64,000 bases of DNA from Streptomyces liliifuscus (GTDB taxonomy: Bacteria > Actinomycetota > Actinomycetes > Streptomycetales > Streptomycetaceae). A program made the translations under genes and the position numbers. The stretch is from contig NZ_CP066831.1 of the NCBI RefSeq assembly GCF_016598615.1, positions 1,550,001 through 1,614,000 on the forward strand, given 5' to 3'. Below are positions 8,763 through 16,519 of the stretch, piece by piece; positions within the stretch are counted from its first letter, which is position 1, and each line of letters opens with the position of its first letter. Under the pieces are notes generated by a model that was not told where the DNA came from, searched no databases, and was given only the letters and a program-made list of their open reading frames with translations.

Positions 8763-8909
8763 GCGACGCGGGCACTTGACCATGGGCCGCAGTGGGGCAC
8801 CGTCCCGATCACGGCCCGTCGTCCTGGTCCCGACAGGGGCTCCGCGGCGGCTCCCGGAACTCGTTCGAAAAAAGTTGGCATGATTCCCGGACCGCCGGGC
8901 ACCCGACGC

Positions 8910-9920
8910 TCAGGCCCCGCCGCGCTCCCCCGTCGCGGCGGGGCCGCCGACGTGTGCGCCGGTGCCGGAACCCACCTGCTCGGCCCGTGCGGCGCGGCGC
9001 GCGACGGCGGCGTCCGTCACGTCGAGGAAGATCTGGTCGGCCGCCGGAATGGTGTGGGAGACGGACCGCTTGATGCGCTCGGCGACCAGCTCGACCTCCT
9101 CACTGTCTAGGCCGGGGACCAGGTCGATCCGGGCGGCGACGAGCGTCGAGTCGGGGCCGAGCTGCATGGTCAGCAGGGACTCCACCGAGTCGATCTCGGG
9201 CTGGGCGTCCAGCAGCGAGCGGATCCGACCGCTCGACTCCAGATCCGTGGCCTGGCCGATCAACTGGTCACGCGCGTCACGGCCCAGCCGGTACGCCACG
9301 TACACGAGCAGGGCCCCGATGGCGAGGGACGCCGACGCCTCCCAGACGATCCGGCCGGTGATCATGTGCAGCGCCATTCCGGCGATCGCGAGAGTGACAC
9401 CGAGCACGGCGGTGCCGTCCTCGGCGATGACGGTACGCAGGGCGGGGTCCTGGGCTCCGGTGGCGAGGCCGCCCTGTTTGCGCACCTGGTGGAGCGCCCG
9501 TAGCAGCGACGCGCCCTCGACGAACAGGGCGACGACGAGGACGACCAGTCCCACCACATAGCCGTCGTGGGTCTCCGTGCTCCCCTTGCTGAGGGCCTCG
9601 AAGCCCTGGAGGAACGAGAAGCAGCCACCCATCACAAAGATCCCGACGGCGGCGAGCAGGGACCAGAAGAAGCGTTCCTTTCCGTAACCGAACGGGTGCC
9701 GGCTGTCGGCGGGGCGCCGGCTGCGGCGCAGGGCGGCGAGGAGGAAGACCTCGTTCAGGCTGTCGGCCACCGAGTGCGCGGCCTCCGAGAGCAGTGCGGG
9801 GGATCCCGCGATCAGCCCGCCCACGGCCTTGGCCACGGCGATCACGAGGTTCGCGGCCAGCGCCACCAGCACGGTGACCCGGGTCCTGCGATCGGACGGT
9901 GTGGAGGGCTTGTGACTCAT
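8910..9920 (-). CDS. Cation diffusion facilitator (CDF) metal exporter
   Basis: 336 aa. Six membrane segments plus a C-terminal cytoplasmic ferredoxin-like domain, the layout of the CDF family that exports Zn2+, Fe2+, Mn2+ or Co2+ in exchange for protons. The metal-site segment in the second helix (LLSEAAHSVADSLNE) is intact. In the fifth helix the usual HxxxD is replaced by EDGTAVLG, as in the FieF-like subgroup with altered specificity. The C-terminal domain carries QLGPDSTLVAARIDLV. A perfect 12-bp GC hairpin (8913-8945) lies within the last codons before the stop and may help end transcription. It is divergent from the glutathione-transferase gene, 93 bases away. Confidence 0.88.
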   Translation of the reverse strand: MSHKPSTPSDRRTRVTVLVALAANLVIAVAKAVGGLIAGSPALLSEAAHSVADSLNEVFLLAALRRSRRPADSRHPFGYGKERFFWSLLAAVGIFVMGGCFSFLQGFEALSKGSTETHDGYVVGLVVLVVALFVEGASLLRALHQVRKQGGLATGAQDPALRTVIAEDGTAVLGVTLAIAGMALHMITGRIVWEASASLAIGALLVYVAYRLGRDARDQLIGQATDLESSGRIRSLLDAQPEIDSVESLLTMQLGPDSTLVAARIDLVPGLDSEEVELVAERIKRSVSHTIPAADQIFLDVTDAAVARRAARAEQVGSGTGAHVGGPAATGERGGA

Positions 9921-10013
9921 CTCGGCCGAATGCCCCTCCCACCGGCCCTCACACGGGGCGACGGCGGTTTTCGGGGAACCCTCCCCAGTGCGCACGCACG
10001 GAAGGAGCGAGGC

Positions 10014-11030
10014 ATGAGCGACACCGAGGGCAACAGGGCGTACGGGAAGAAGTCCTTCAAGCGGTCCAGGAGCCACTTCGCGGACCGCGTCACGGCGGAC
10101 GGCCGGGACGGCTGGCCGGTCGAGGCGGGGCGCTACCGCCTGGTCGTCAGCCGGGCGTGCCCCTGGGCGAGCCGCGCGGTGATCTCCCGGCGTCTGCTGG
10201 GGCTGGAGAACGCCCTGTCGATGGCGATCACCGACCCCATCCAGGACGACCGCAGCTGGCGGTTCACCCTGGACCCCGGCGGCCGGGACCCCGTACTCGG
10301 CATCCGTTTTCTCGGCGAGGCGTACGAGGCCCGGGAGCCGGGCGCTCCGGGCGGCGTCAGCGTGCCCGCGCTCGTGGACGTGCCGACCGGCCGTCTGGTG
10401 ACCAACGACTACCAGCGGCTCACCCTGGACCTCGTCACCGAGTGGACGGCCCTGCACCGGAAAGGTGCGCCCGACCTCTACCCGGCGGACCTCCGCGACG
10501 AGATCGACGAGGTCATGGCGGAGGTGTACGAGGACGTCAACAACGGGGTGTACCGCGCCGGGTTCGCCACCGGTCAGAAGGAGTACGAGGCGGCCTGCGA
10601 GGGCGTGTTCCGGCGGCTGGAGCTGCTGTCGGAGCGGCTCGCGGGGCGGCGGTACCTGGTCGGGGACACGATCACGGAGGCGGACATCCGGCTGTTCACC
10701 ACGCTGGTGCGCTTCGACGCCGTCTATCACGGCCACTTCAAGTGCAACCGCTGGAAGCTGACGGAGGACCCGGTTCTGTGGGCGTACTCCCGTGATCTCT
10801 TCCAGACGCCCGGATTCGGCGACACCGTCGACTTCGACCACATCAAGCGGCACTACTACCAGGTCCACACGGGCATCAACCCGACCGGCATCGTGCCGCT
10901 CGGACCGGATCTGTCCGGCTGGCTCACCTCGCACGGCCGCGAGGAGCTGGGCGGGCGCCCCTTCGGGGACGGAAGTCCGCCCGGGCCGGTGCGCGAGGGC
11001 GAGGAGGTACCGGCGGCGGGCCGGCCCTGA
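10014..11030 (+). CDS. Xi-class glutathione S-transferase family (glutathionyl-hydroquinone reductase type)
   Basis: 338 aa, ATG at 10014 behind GAAGGAG. A thioredoxin-fold domain with the xi-class catalytic motif SRACPWASR (Cys-49) is followed by an all-helical domain (YLVGDTITEADIRLF, residues about 220-235) and the conserved tail containing IKRHYYQVHTGINP. Family members reduce glutathionyl-hydroquinones and related conjugates using thiols. Streptomyces generally make mycothiol rather than glutathione, so the partner thiol here may be mycothiol (inference). It is transcribed divergently from the CDF exporter. Confidence 0.88.
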   Translation: MSDTEGNRAYGKKSFKRSRSHFADRVTADGRDGWPVEAGRYRLVVSRACPWASRAVISRRLLGLENALSMAITDPIQDDRSWRFTLDPGGRDPVLGIRFLGEAYEAREPGAPGGVSVPALVDVPTGRLVTNDYQRLTLDLVTEWTALHRKGAPDLYPADLRDEIDEVMAEVYEDVNNGVYRAGFATGQKEYEAACEGVFRRLELLSERLAGRRYLVGDTITEADIRLFTTLVRFDAVYHGHFKCNRWKLTEDPVLWAYSRDLFQTPGFGDTVDFDHIKRHYYQVHTGINPTGIVPLGPDLSGWLTSHGREELGGRPFGDGSPPGPVREGEEVPAAGRP

Positions 11031-11112
11031 ACATCCGCCGGCTCTTTGCGTATGTGCCGCTGAACTGGACACTCGCCATGGGGCCGGGACATGTGAGCCG
11101 AAGGAGACCCAG

Positions 11113-11415
11113 ATGCAGAAGAAGCAGAAGAAGAAGCTGCCACTCGTCTACAAGCCCGTCGGGTTCGTGCTCGGCTGGGCGAGCGGGGCCCTCGCGAGCA
11201 TGGCGTTCCAGGCGGCCTGGAAGGCGATACGCCACGAGGAGGACGCGCCCGACGCGCTGGACAAGGACCGCGGTTGGGGCGAGGTGCTGCTGGCCGCGGC
11301 CATCCAGGGCGCGCTCTTCGCGGTCGTCCGCAGCGCGGTCGACCGTACGGGGGCGACCGCCATCGAGCGGTCGACCGGAGTGTGGCCCTCCGGCGACAAG
11401 GGGGGCCGCGACTGA
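11113..11415 (+). CDS. DUF4235 small membrane protein
   Basis: 100 aa, start supported by GAAGGAG 8 bases upstream. A lysine-rich N-terminus (QKKQKKK) is followed by a hydrophobic segment (GFVLGWASGALASMAF), an acidic middle (HEEDAPDALDKDRGW) and a second hydrophobic segment (VLLAAAIQGALFAVV). This is the DUF4235 pattern common in actinobacteria, probably a two-helix membrane protein with both ends inside. Function unknown. It lies 82 bases after the glutathione-transferase gene and 72 bases before the peroxiredoxin, all on the same strand, so a stress-related group is possible. Confidence 0.8.
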   Translation: MQKKQKKKLPLVYKPVGFVLGWASGALASMAFQAAWKAIRHEEDAPDALDKDRGWGEVLLAAAIQGALFAVVRSAVDRTGATAIERSTGVWPSGDKGGRD

Positions 11416-11487
11416 CTCCCCTACCGTCCAGTACGGTTGGCCTCCACGCAGTCGGCCAGGAGCCGGCCGGGAGTCAGGGGAGCGATC

Positions 11488-11955
11488 GTGAAGAACCAGA
11501 TAGAGGTCGGCGACACCGTCGAGGACTTCGAGCTTCTCGACGAGACCGGAACCTCACGCAAGCTCTCCGAGCTGCTCGGCGAGGGTCCGGTCGTGCTCTT
11601 CTTCTATCCCGCGGCGATGACCGCCGGCTGCACCGCCGAGGCGTGCCACTTCCGCGATCTGGCCGCCGAGTTCACGGCCGCCGGGGGGCGCCCGGTGGGG
11701 ATCAGCGGTGACACGGTCGAGCGCCAGCAGGAGTTCGCCGGGAAGCACACTCTCGGGTTCCCGTTGCTGTCCGACCCGGAGGGGCTGATCCGCGAGCGGT
11801 TCGGTGTGAAGCGGGGCTTCTCGCTTGCGCCCACGAAGCGGGTCACCTTCGTGATCTCCGAGGACCGGAAGGTACTGGACGTGGTGCGCAGCGAGTTCAA
11901 GATGAGCGCGCACGCGGACCGCGCCCTGGCGGCCCTGCGCACGCACAACGGCTGA
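11488..11955 (+). CDS. bcp: Peroxiredoxin, BCP/PrxQ type
   Basis: 155 aa, GTG start at 11488 behind AGGGGA. Thiol peroxidase that reduces hydrogen peroxide and organic hydroperoxides in the cytoplasm, recycled by thioredoxin. The peroxidatic motif PAAMTAGCTAEAC gives Cys-48 as the peroxidatic residue and Cys-53 as the likely resolving residue five positions on, the usual atypical 2-Cys BCP arrangement. Later signatures (GISGDTVERQQEFAGKH, FPLLSDPEG, FGVKR, TFVIS) are also present. It is probably an independent unit, convergent with the VOC gene 19 bases downstream. Confidence 0.92.
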   Translation: MKNQIEVGDTVEDFELLDETGTSRKLSELLGEGPVVLFFYPAAMTAGCTAEACHFRDLAAEFTAAGGRPVGISGDTVERQQEFAGKHTLGFPLLSDPEGLIRERFGVKRGFSLAPTKRVTFVISEDRKVLDVVRSEFKMSAHADRALAALRTHNG

Positions 11956-11974
11956 GCCTGGAGGCCCGGTTCGC

Positions 11975-12367
11975 TCAGCCCTGCTTGGGAGCGGTGGTCC
12001 GGTTGCTGCGCACGGTGAACGAGTGGCCGGCCGGGTCGGCGTACCCCCGCTCCTCGAACGGGCCGGACGGGTCCTTGGACTCCAGCGGCCGGCCGCCGAG
12101 GCCGATGACCTTGCGCTCCGCCTCGTCCAGGTCCTCCACGCGGAAGTCCAGGTGGGCCTGCAGGGAGTTCTCGGGACGCGGCCAGCTCGGCGGAATGGCG
12201 TTCACATCCCGCCGGAACGCGATCCGGAACCCGTCGGCTCCCTTGATCTCCACACGGTTCGCCGACGCGTCCGTCTCCTCCGCGTCGAGGAACTCCTTGT
12301 AGAACGCGGCGAGTTTCTCGGGCTCGGCACAGTCCAACACCACGACGCCCGCCACTACCAGTGCCAT
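11975..12367 (-). CDS. VOC-superfamily (glyoxalase-like) protein
   Basis: 130 aa, ATG at 12367 with an excellent ribosome binding site (GGAGGAAAC immediately upstream). Small vicinal-oxygen-chelate domain: the N-terminal strand VVAGVVVLDCAEPEKLAAFYKEFL, the central HLDFRVEDLDEAERKV and the end YADPAGHSFTVR are the two beta-alpha-beta-beta-beta halves of the fold. Metal-ligand candidates include the His in AHLDF. Many such proteins are unassigned; roles include glyoxalases, dioxygenases and drug-binding proteins. It is convergent with the peroxiredoxin gene. Confidence 0.8.
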   Translation of the reverse strand: MALVVAGVVVLDCAEPEKLAAFYKEFLDAEETDASANRVEIKGADGFRIAFRRDVNAIPPSWPRPENSLQAHLDFRVEDLDEAERKVIGLGGRPLESKDPSGPFEERGYADPAGHSFTVRSNRTTAPKQG

Positions 12368-12724
12368 GTTTCCTCCGTACACCGACCGACCACGAGCGGC
12401 GCTCCGCCCACGGCTCCACGGCAACCGGGTACCCCGCCTGCGGAAATCAGTCGGCCGCGCGCCCATGACCCGTCGGCTCCGGAGGCGAACGCGCTCATCC
12501 GGCCACGGAGACCGACGAATGCCCGAGGTCACGGAGTGGTGTAACGCAGGTCACGGTCAAGTCACCGAGGTCGCCGCATAGATCATTTACGATCAGGGCA
12601 GCCTCGTAGCGTAAATCGAGTCAACTTTCGTCTCGGGAAACGCAGTTCGAGCCAGCGGGCGTCAATTTCGACGTCCGCCCACAGGGATGGGGGGCCCTGT
12701 GCATCGTCTCAAGAGAGGACGCGA
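12368..12724. other. Intergenic region between VOC and terpene cyclase genes
   Basis: 357 bases between divergent genes with no convincing reading frame. It holds the ribosome binding site and presumably the promoter of the VOC gene at the left end. Near 12585-12616 lies an inverted repeat ATTTACG-N18-CGTAAAT in a locally AT-richer patch, a plausible promoter/operator area for the terpene cyclase, whose binding site GAGAGG is at about 12713. Confidence 0.5.
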
Positions 12725-13756
12725 ATGCCGCAGGACGTCAGGTTCGACCTCCCCTTCACCACCCCCGTCAGCGAGCATCTCGAGTACGCCCGGGCCCGGC
12801 ATCTGCGCTGGGTATGGGACAAGGGCCTGGTGCGCAGCCAGGCCGGATTCGAGGAATACCGCTCCTGGGATCTGCCCCAGGCGGCGGCCCGCACCTACCC
12901 CCACGCTTCGGCTGACGACATGGTCGTCCTGATGAACTGGTTCTCGCTGGCCTTCCTTTTCGACGACCAGTTCGACTCAGGAAGGCCGGATCGCGCCGAC
13001 CGTATAGCGGAGGTCGCGCGGGAGCTCATCGCCACCCCCTTGCGGCCGGCGGGCATCACCCCTCGGGTGGCGTGCCCGATCACCGTGGCCTGGGCGGAGG
13101 TCTGGGCCCATCTTTCGGATGGCATGTCTCTGACATGGCGTACGCGATTCGCGGCCTCCTGGGGCCGTTTCCTCGTGGCGCACACCGAGGAGGTCGATCT
13201 GGCCGCCCGCGGCCTGGCCGGCACGCTCGACCTTCAGGAGTACGCCGAGTTCCGCCGCCGTACGGTCGGCATCCACCACAGCATCGACGCCGGTGAGCGC
13301 AGCCGCGGCTTCGAGGTGCCCGCCGAGGTGCAGGCGCATCCGCTGATGGAGAGAATGCGGGACCTGGCCGCCGACACCATCGGCTTCATGAACGACATCC
13401 ACTCCTTCGAGCGCGAGAAACGCCGTGGGGACGGCCACAACCTGATAGCCGTCCTGCACCGCGAGCGCCGCTGCGGCTGGCAGGAGGCGGCCGACGAGGC
13501 GGTCAAGATGACCACGGAGAGCCTTGCCGAGTACCTCGCGCTGGAGGCGCAGGTACCGCAGATGTGCGACGAACTCGGCCTGGACGAGGACGACCGCACC
13601 AAGGTCCGGATGGGCGTCGAGGCCATCCAGCACTGGATAAACGGCAACTACGAGTGGGCACTCACCTCGGGCCGCTACGCCGCCGACAAGGAATCCCCGG
13701 CCGCCAAGGCCGAGTTGGCGGGCCAGGGCTCCCTGGACGACCTACTGGCGGTCTGA
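12725..13756 (+). CDS. Class I terpene cyclase (sesquiterpene/diterpene synthase)
   Basis: 343 aa, the usual length for a bacterial class I terpene cyclase that ionises and cyclises a linear prenyl diphosphate with three Mg2+ ions. The aspartate-rich motif is DDQFD (residues 80-84), and the NSE motif reads NDIHSFERE (Asn-223, Ser-227, Glu-231). The FRRRTVG segment (pyrophosphate sensor and helix-G effector region) and a C-terminal WALTSGRY (the RY pair) are present, so the active site looks complete. Chain length and product cannot be read from sequence; similar motifs occur in pentalenene-, muurolol- and germacradienol-type enzymes. It is followed by a strong bidirectional terminator. P450 genes lie at 13885 and 18513. 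Confidence 0.93.
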   Translation: MPQDVRFDLPFTTPVSEHLEYARARHLRWVWDKGLVRSQAGFEEYRSWDLPQAAARTYPHASADDMVVLMNWFSLAFLFDDQFDSGRPDRADRIAEVARELIATPLRPAGITPRVACPITVAWAEVWAHLSDGMSLTWRTRFAASWGRFLVAHTEEVDLAARGLAGTLDLQEYAEFRRRTVGIHHSIDAGERSRGFEVPAEVQAHPLMERMRDLAADTIGFMNDIHSFEREKRRGDGHNLIAVLHRERRCGWQEAADEAVKMTTESLAEYLALEAQVPQMCDELGLDEDDRTKVRMGVEAIQHWINGNYEWALTSGRYAADKESPAAKAELAGQGSLDDLLAV

Positions 13757-13758
13757 AA

Positions 13759-13793
13759 CAGTTCCCCGCGCCCCCGTAAGGGGCGCGGGGCTG
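13759..13793. terminator. Bidirectional terminator, copy A of the window repeat
   Basis: Hairpin CAGTTCCCCGCGCCCC / GGGGCGCGGGGCTG between the convergent terpene cyclase and P450 genes. It is a variant of the GCGCGGGGAACTGCGCGAC repeat found four more times in the window. The element appears to extend rightwards to AGCGGAGCGC at 13876-13885, abutting the P450 stop codon. Confidence 0.75.
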
Positions 13794-13884
13794 TGACATT
13801 GTGCGGCTCCGCCGCGTGGGCGCGACAGGCCACAACGAACCGGCAGCCGACCCACATCAGCCGCCCCAAAACCCAAGCGGAGCG

Positions 13885-15138
13885 CTACGTCGAGAACTCG
13901 ACCGGAAGCCGGTCGAGTTTCGCCTCCCACGTGGAAGCCGTGGACGTGAGCTCGTCCGGCGTCACCGCGAGCCGCAGCCCCGACAGCCGGTGCAGCAGAG
14001 CGTCGACGGCCGTCTCGATGATGGCCTGCCCGATGTTCTGCCCTGGGCACTCGTGCGGCCCCCCGCTGAACGCGAGGTGCGACTGGTTGCCGTGCACGGA
14101 GATGCCGACGTCGGGCCGGATCTCCGGGTCGACGTTGCCCGCGGTCAGTCCGAGGACGAGCAGGTCGCCCTCCTGGATCCGGTGCCCGCCCAGTTCGAGG
14201 TCGGCCGCGGCGAACCGCCCCGGCAGAACGGCCAGTGGCGGGGTGTTCCACATGACCTCCTCGACGACGGCGGAGATGTTGAGCTGCCCGCTGACCAGAC
14301 CGGAGAGCCGGTTGGTGTCGGTGAGCACCAGCTGCAGCACCCGGGCCAGCAGATTGCTGGTGGTGGCGTTGGCGGTGATCAGCACCAGCCGCAGATGGTT
14401 GAGTATCTCGTCGTCGTCGAGGTCGGCGTGGTGCTCCAGCAGCCCGGTGGTGAAGTCGGAACCCGGCTCCACCCGCTTGCGCTCGGCGAGTTCACCGAGG
14501 ATCTGCATGATGCGGTCGTTGTGGACGATCGCCTCGGCACCGCCCTTCATGACCAGCGCCGTGGACTCGGCCAGCTGCCGCCCCTCGCTCTCCGCGAGCC
14601 CGAACACCCTGGTCAGCACGAGCATCGGCAGATATTCGGAGTAGTCGGACACCAGGTCGGCGCTGCCTGCCCCGGCGAACGAGTCGATCAGCTTGTTCGC
14701 GAAGTGCGTGACATGGCGGCGGATGCCACGGCTGGAGACGGCCTGCAGGTTGTCGGTGACCGCACCCCGCAACCGGCGGTGCGGTTCGCCGTCCTGGGAG
14801 ACGCAGTCGGGCCGCCAGCCCAGCATCGGAATCAGTGGCGAGGTGCTCTCGACACGTCCGTCCTTCCAGTCGCGCCAGATCCGCGAATCCCGGCTGAACT
14901 GGCGGGGGTTGTCGAGCACCCGTCTGTTCTCCCGGTAGCCGAGGACCAGCCACGCCGGGATGTCGCCCTCCAGCAGCACCGGCGCGACCGGCCCGTGCTG
15001 CTTGCGCAGGCGCGAGTAGATACCGATCGGGTCGGTCGCCGCGTCGGGCCCGTAGAGACGGGTGAGCCCGTCTCCCCCGCCGTGCGCGACCGGGCAGCCG
15101 CGCGGGGCGTCGGGACCGTTTAAGGGCTGGTCGGTCAT
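13885..15138 (-). CDS. Cytochrome P450, CYP157-like, lacking ExxR
   Basis: 417 aa soluble bacterial P450. The haem loop FSGGPHECPG is intact (proximal Cys-364). The I-helix reads LITANATTSN. The K-helix, where nearly all P450s have ExxR, reads EVMW (Glu-294 to Trp-297): the arginine is replaced by tryptophan. Loss of ExxR is the known hallmark of the Streptomyces CYP157 family, which is found beside conservons. The start overlaps the stop of the cvnD-like GTPase gene (ATGA), so it is the fifth gene of that operon. Codon 6 is TTA (15121-15123), which in Streptomyces makes translation depend on the bldA tRNA. Substrate unknown. Confidence 0.9.
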   Translation of the reverse strand: MTDQPLNGPDAPRGCPVAHGGGDGLTRLYGPDAATDPIGIYSRLRKQHGPVAPVLLEGDIPAWLVLGYRENRRVLDNPRQFSRDSRIWRDWKDGRVESTSPLIPMLGWRPDCVSQDGEPHRRLRGAVTDNLQAVSSRGIRRHVTHFANKLIDSFAGAGSADLVSDYSEYLPMLVLTRVFGLAESEGRQLAESTALVMKGGAEAIVHNDRIMQILGELAERKRVEPGSDFTTGLLEHHADLDDDEILNHLRLVLITANATTSNLLARVLQLVLTDTNRLSGLVSGQLNISAVVEEVMWNTPPLAVLPGRFAAADLELGGHRIQEGDLLVLGLTAGNVDPEIRPDVGISVHGNQSHLAFSGGPHECPGQNIGQAIIETAVDALLHRLSGLRLAVTPDELTSTASTWEAKLDRLPVEFST

Positions 15139-15755
15139 CGGGACTCCAGAGCGACTGCGGAGCGTTCTTTGAGGTGGCGTATCAGCGCGATGAGCACATC
15201 ACGGCTGGAGGCCCGGTCGCGGGCGTCGCAGGCCACGACCGGGGTGTGCGGGGAGATGTCCAGCGCGTCGCGGATCTCCTCGACCGGGTGGTCCTTGGAG
15301 TCGGGGAAGACGTTGAGGGCGATCACGAACGGGACGTTCTGCCGCTCCATCTCCTCGATCGCCCGGAAGCTGGAGGCCAGTCGACGCGTGTCGACCAGGA
15401 CCACGGCCCCGAGCGCCCCCTTGAACAGGCCGTTCCACAGGAACCAGAACCGCTCCTGGCCGGGAGTGCCGAACAGGTACAGCACCAGCTCGTCGTTGAT
15501 GCCGATCTTGCCGAAGTCGAGGCTGACGGTGGTCTCCTGCTTGTCCGCCACCCCGATCAGGTTGTCGACGTCCGCGCTGGCCTGGGTCAGCGTCTCCTCG
15601 GTGGTGAGCGGCTTGATGTCGCTGACCGAGCGGACCATGGTGGTCTTACCGGTGCCGAACCCGCCGGCGATCATCACCTTCACCGAGCGGGCACCGGCCG
15701 GCAGAGTGCCGTCGGCCGAGTACCGGTCGGGATGGTCAAAGCCTTTCAAGTCCAC
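15135..15755 (-). CDS. cvnD: Conservon GTPase (CvnD type)
   Basis: 206 aa, GTG start at 15755 behind GAGGAGGT, giving the typical N-terminus MDLKGFDHPD. Small Ras-like GTPase of the conservon systems: Walker A is GGFGTGKTTMV, the G3 region is LFGTPGQERFWFLW, and the G4 region reads ALNVFPDSK. In known conservons this protein works with the CvnA sensor and the CvnB and CvnC adaptors in a membrane-associated complex resembling eukaryotic G-protein signalling. Its first 20 bases overlap the cvnC end, and its stop overlaps the P450 start. Confidence 0.92.
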   Translation of the reverse strand: MDLKGFDHPDRYSADGTLPAGARSVKVMIAGGFGTGKTTMVRSVSDIKPLTTEETLTQASADVDNLIGVADKQETTVSLDFGKIGINDELVLYLFGTPGQERFWFLWNGLFKGALGAVVLVDTRRLASSFRAIEEMERQNVPFVIALNVFPDSKDHPVEEIRDALDISPHTPVVACDARDRASSRDVLIALIRHLKERSAVALESR

Positions 15756-16107
15756 TGAGTACCTCCTCAAGGAGCGCGAGGTCGGGCCCGCGACCGGCGT
15801 TCGACGCCGGGATGGGGTCACGGGCTTCAACGCGTCCTGCGTCCAGCAGATCGGCCAAGAGCACCGCGAGAATGTTGAAGGGCAATCCGAGATGGGCGCC
15901 GAGTTCGGCCACCGACAGCGGATCGCGGCAGCGCCGGAGGATCTCCTCGTGTTCGTGCTGCAGTCCGGGGACGGCTGGCGCACGGGAGGTGATGAGGGTC
16001 GCCACGTCAAGGCTCGACGACGAACCGCCCGGTCCGCTGCGACCGCCCGTGAGGACGTAGTAGCGCTCGAGACCGGACGGGTCCGTGGGTCGGCGGGGAC
16101 CACTCAT
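15736..16107 (-). CDS. cvnC: Conservon DUF742 protein (CvnC type)
   Basis: 123 aa DUF742 protein. The N-terminus contains RYYVLTGGRSGP and the centre a winged-helix-like part (LSVAELGAHLGLPFNILAVLLADLLDAG), both standard for CvnC. It is a third component of the conservon signalling set and probably an adaptor. The ATG overlaps the cvnB stop (16104-16107), and the gene runs 20 bases into cvnD, so all are translationally linked. Confidence 0.92.
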   Translation of the reverse strand: MSGPRRPTDPSGLERYYVLTGGRSGPGGSSSSLDVATLITSRAPAVPGLQHEHEEILRRCRDPLSVAELGAHLGLPFNILAVLLADLLDAGRVEARDPIPASNAGRGPDLALLEEVLSGLERL

Positions 16108-16514
16108 CCAGAGTGCTCCTCCAGGCGCGGAGTGGTGCCGAGGAGCTCACCCATCCTGCGGGCCAGGTCCCTCATCTGGTGGCCGAGCAGGCCCTGGTCG
16201 AGCCCCTCCCTGGCGAGTACTCCGAGGTACGTCTCCACGCCGGCGCGCACCACGAAGAGGTGACCGCCGTCGACCTCGATCATCGCGAGGCGCAGTTGCC
16301 CGGCGTATTTGGGGAACTGCTCGGCCACGGGCTGGGCCAGTGCCTGCAGGCCCGCCACCACGGCGGCGAAACGGTCCACGTCGTCGGGGTCGTCGGCGCC
16401 GTAGGAGGTGATGGCCTTGCCGTCGCTGGAGGCCACGAGGGCGAAGCGGATCTCCTGGATGCTCTCCACCAGATCGCGGAGCGCCCAGCTCACGTCGGTT
16501 CCCTGTTGCGTCAT
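16104..16514 (-). CDS. cvnB: Conservon roadblock/LC7 protein (CvnB type)
   Basis: 136 aa roadblock/LC7-domain protein. The segments ALVASSDGKAIT, VAGLQALAQPVAEQF and GHLFVVRAGVETYLGVLA outline the single domain. In conservons it is thought to act as a regulator of the small GTPase CvnD, analogous to MglB with MglA. It is encoded 5 bases downstream of the sensor gene and overlaps cvnC by 4 bases. Confidence 0.93.
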   Translation of the reverse strand: MTQQGTDVSWALRDLVESIQEIRFALVASSDGKAITSYGADDPDDVDRFAAVVAGLQALAQPVAEQFPKYAGQLRLAMIEVDGGHLFVVRAGVETYLGVLAREGLDQGLLGHQMRDLARRMGELLGTTPRLEEHSG

Positions 16515-16519
16515 GTGGA

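Noticed and set aside
8784..8817. GGGCCG/CGGCCC pairing after the F420-type gene as a terminator
   Set aside because: Only six base pairs with a 22-base loop; too weak to list with confidence.
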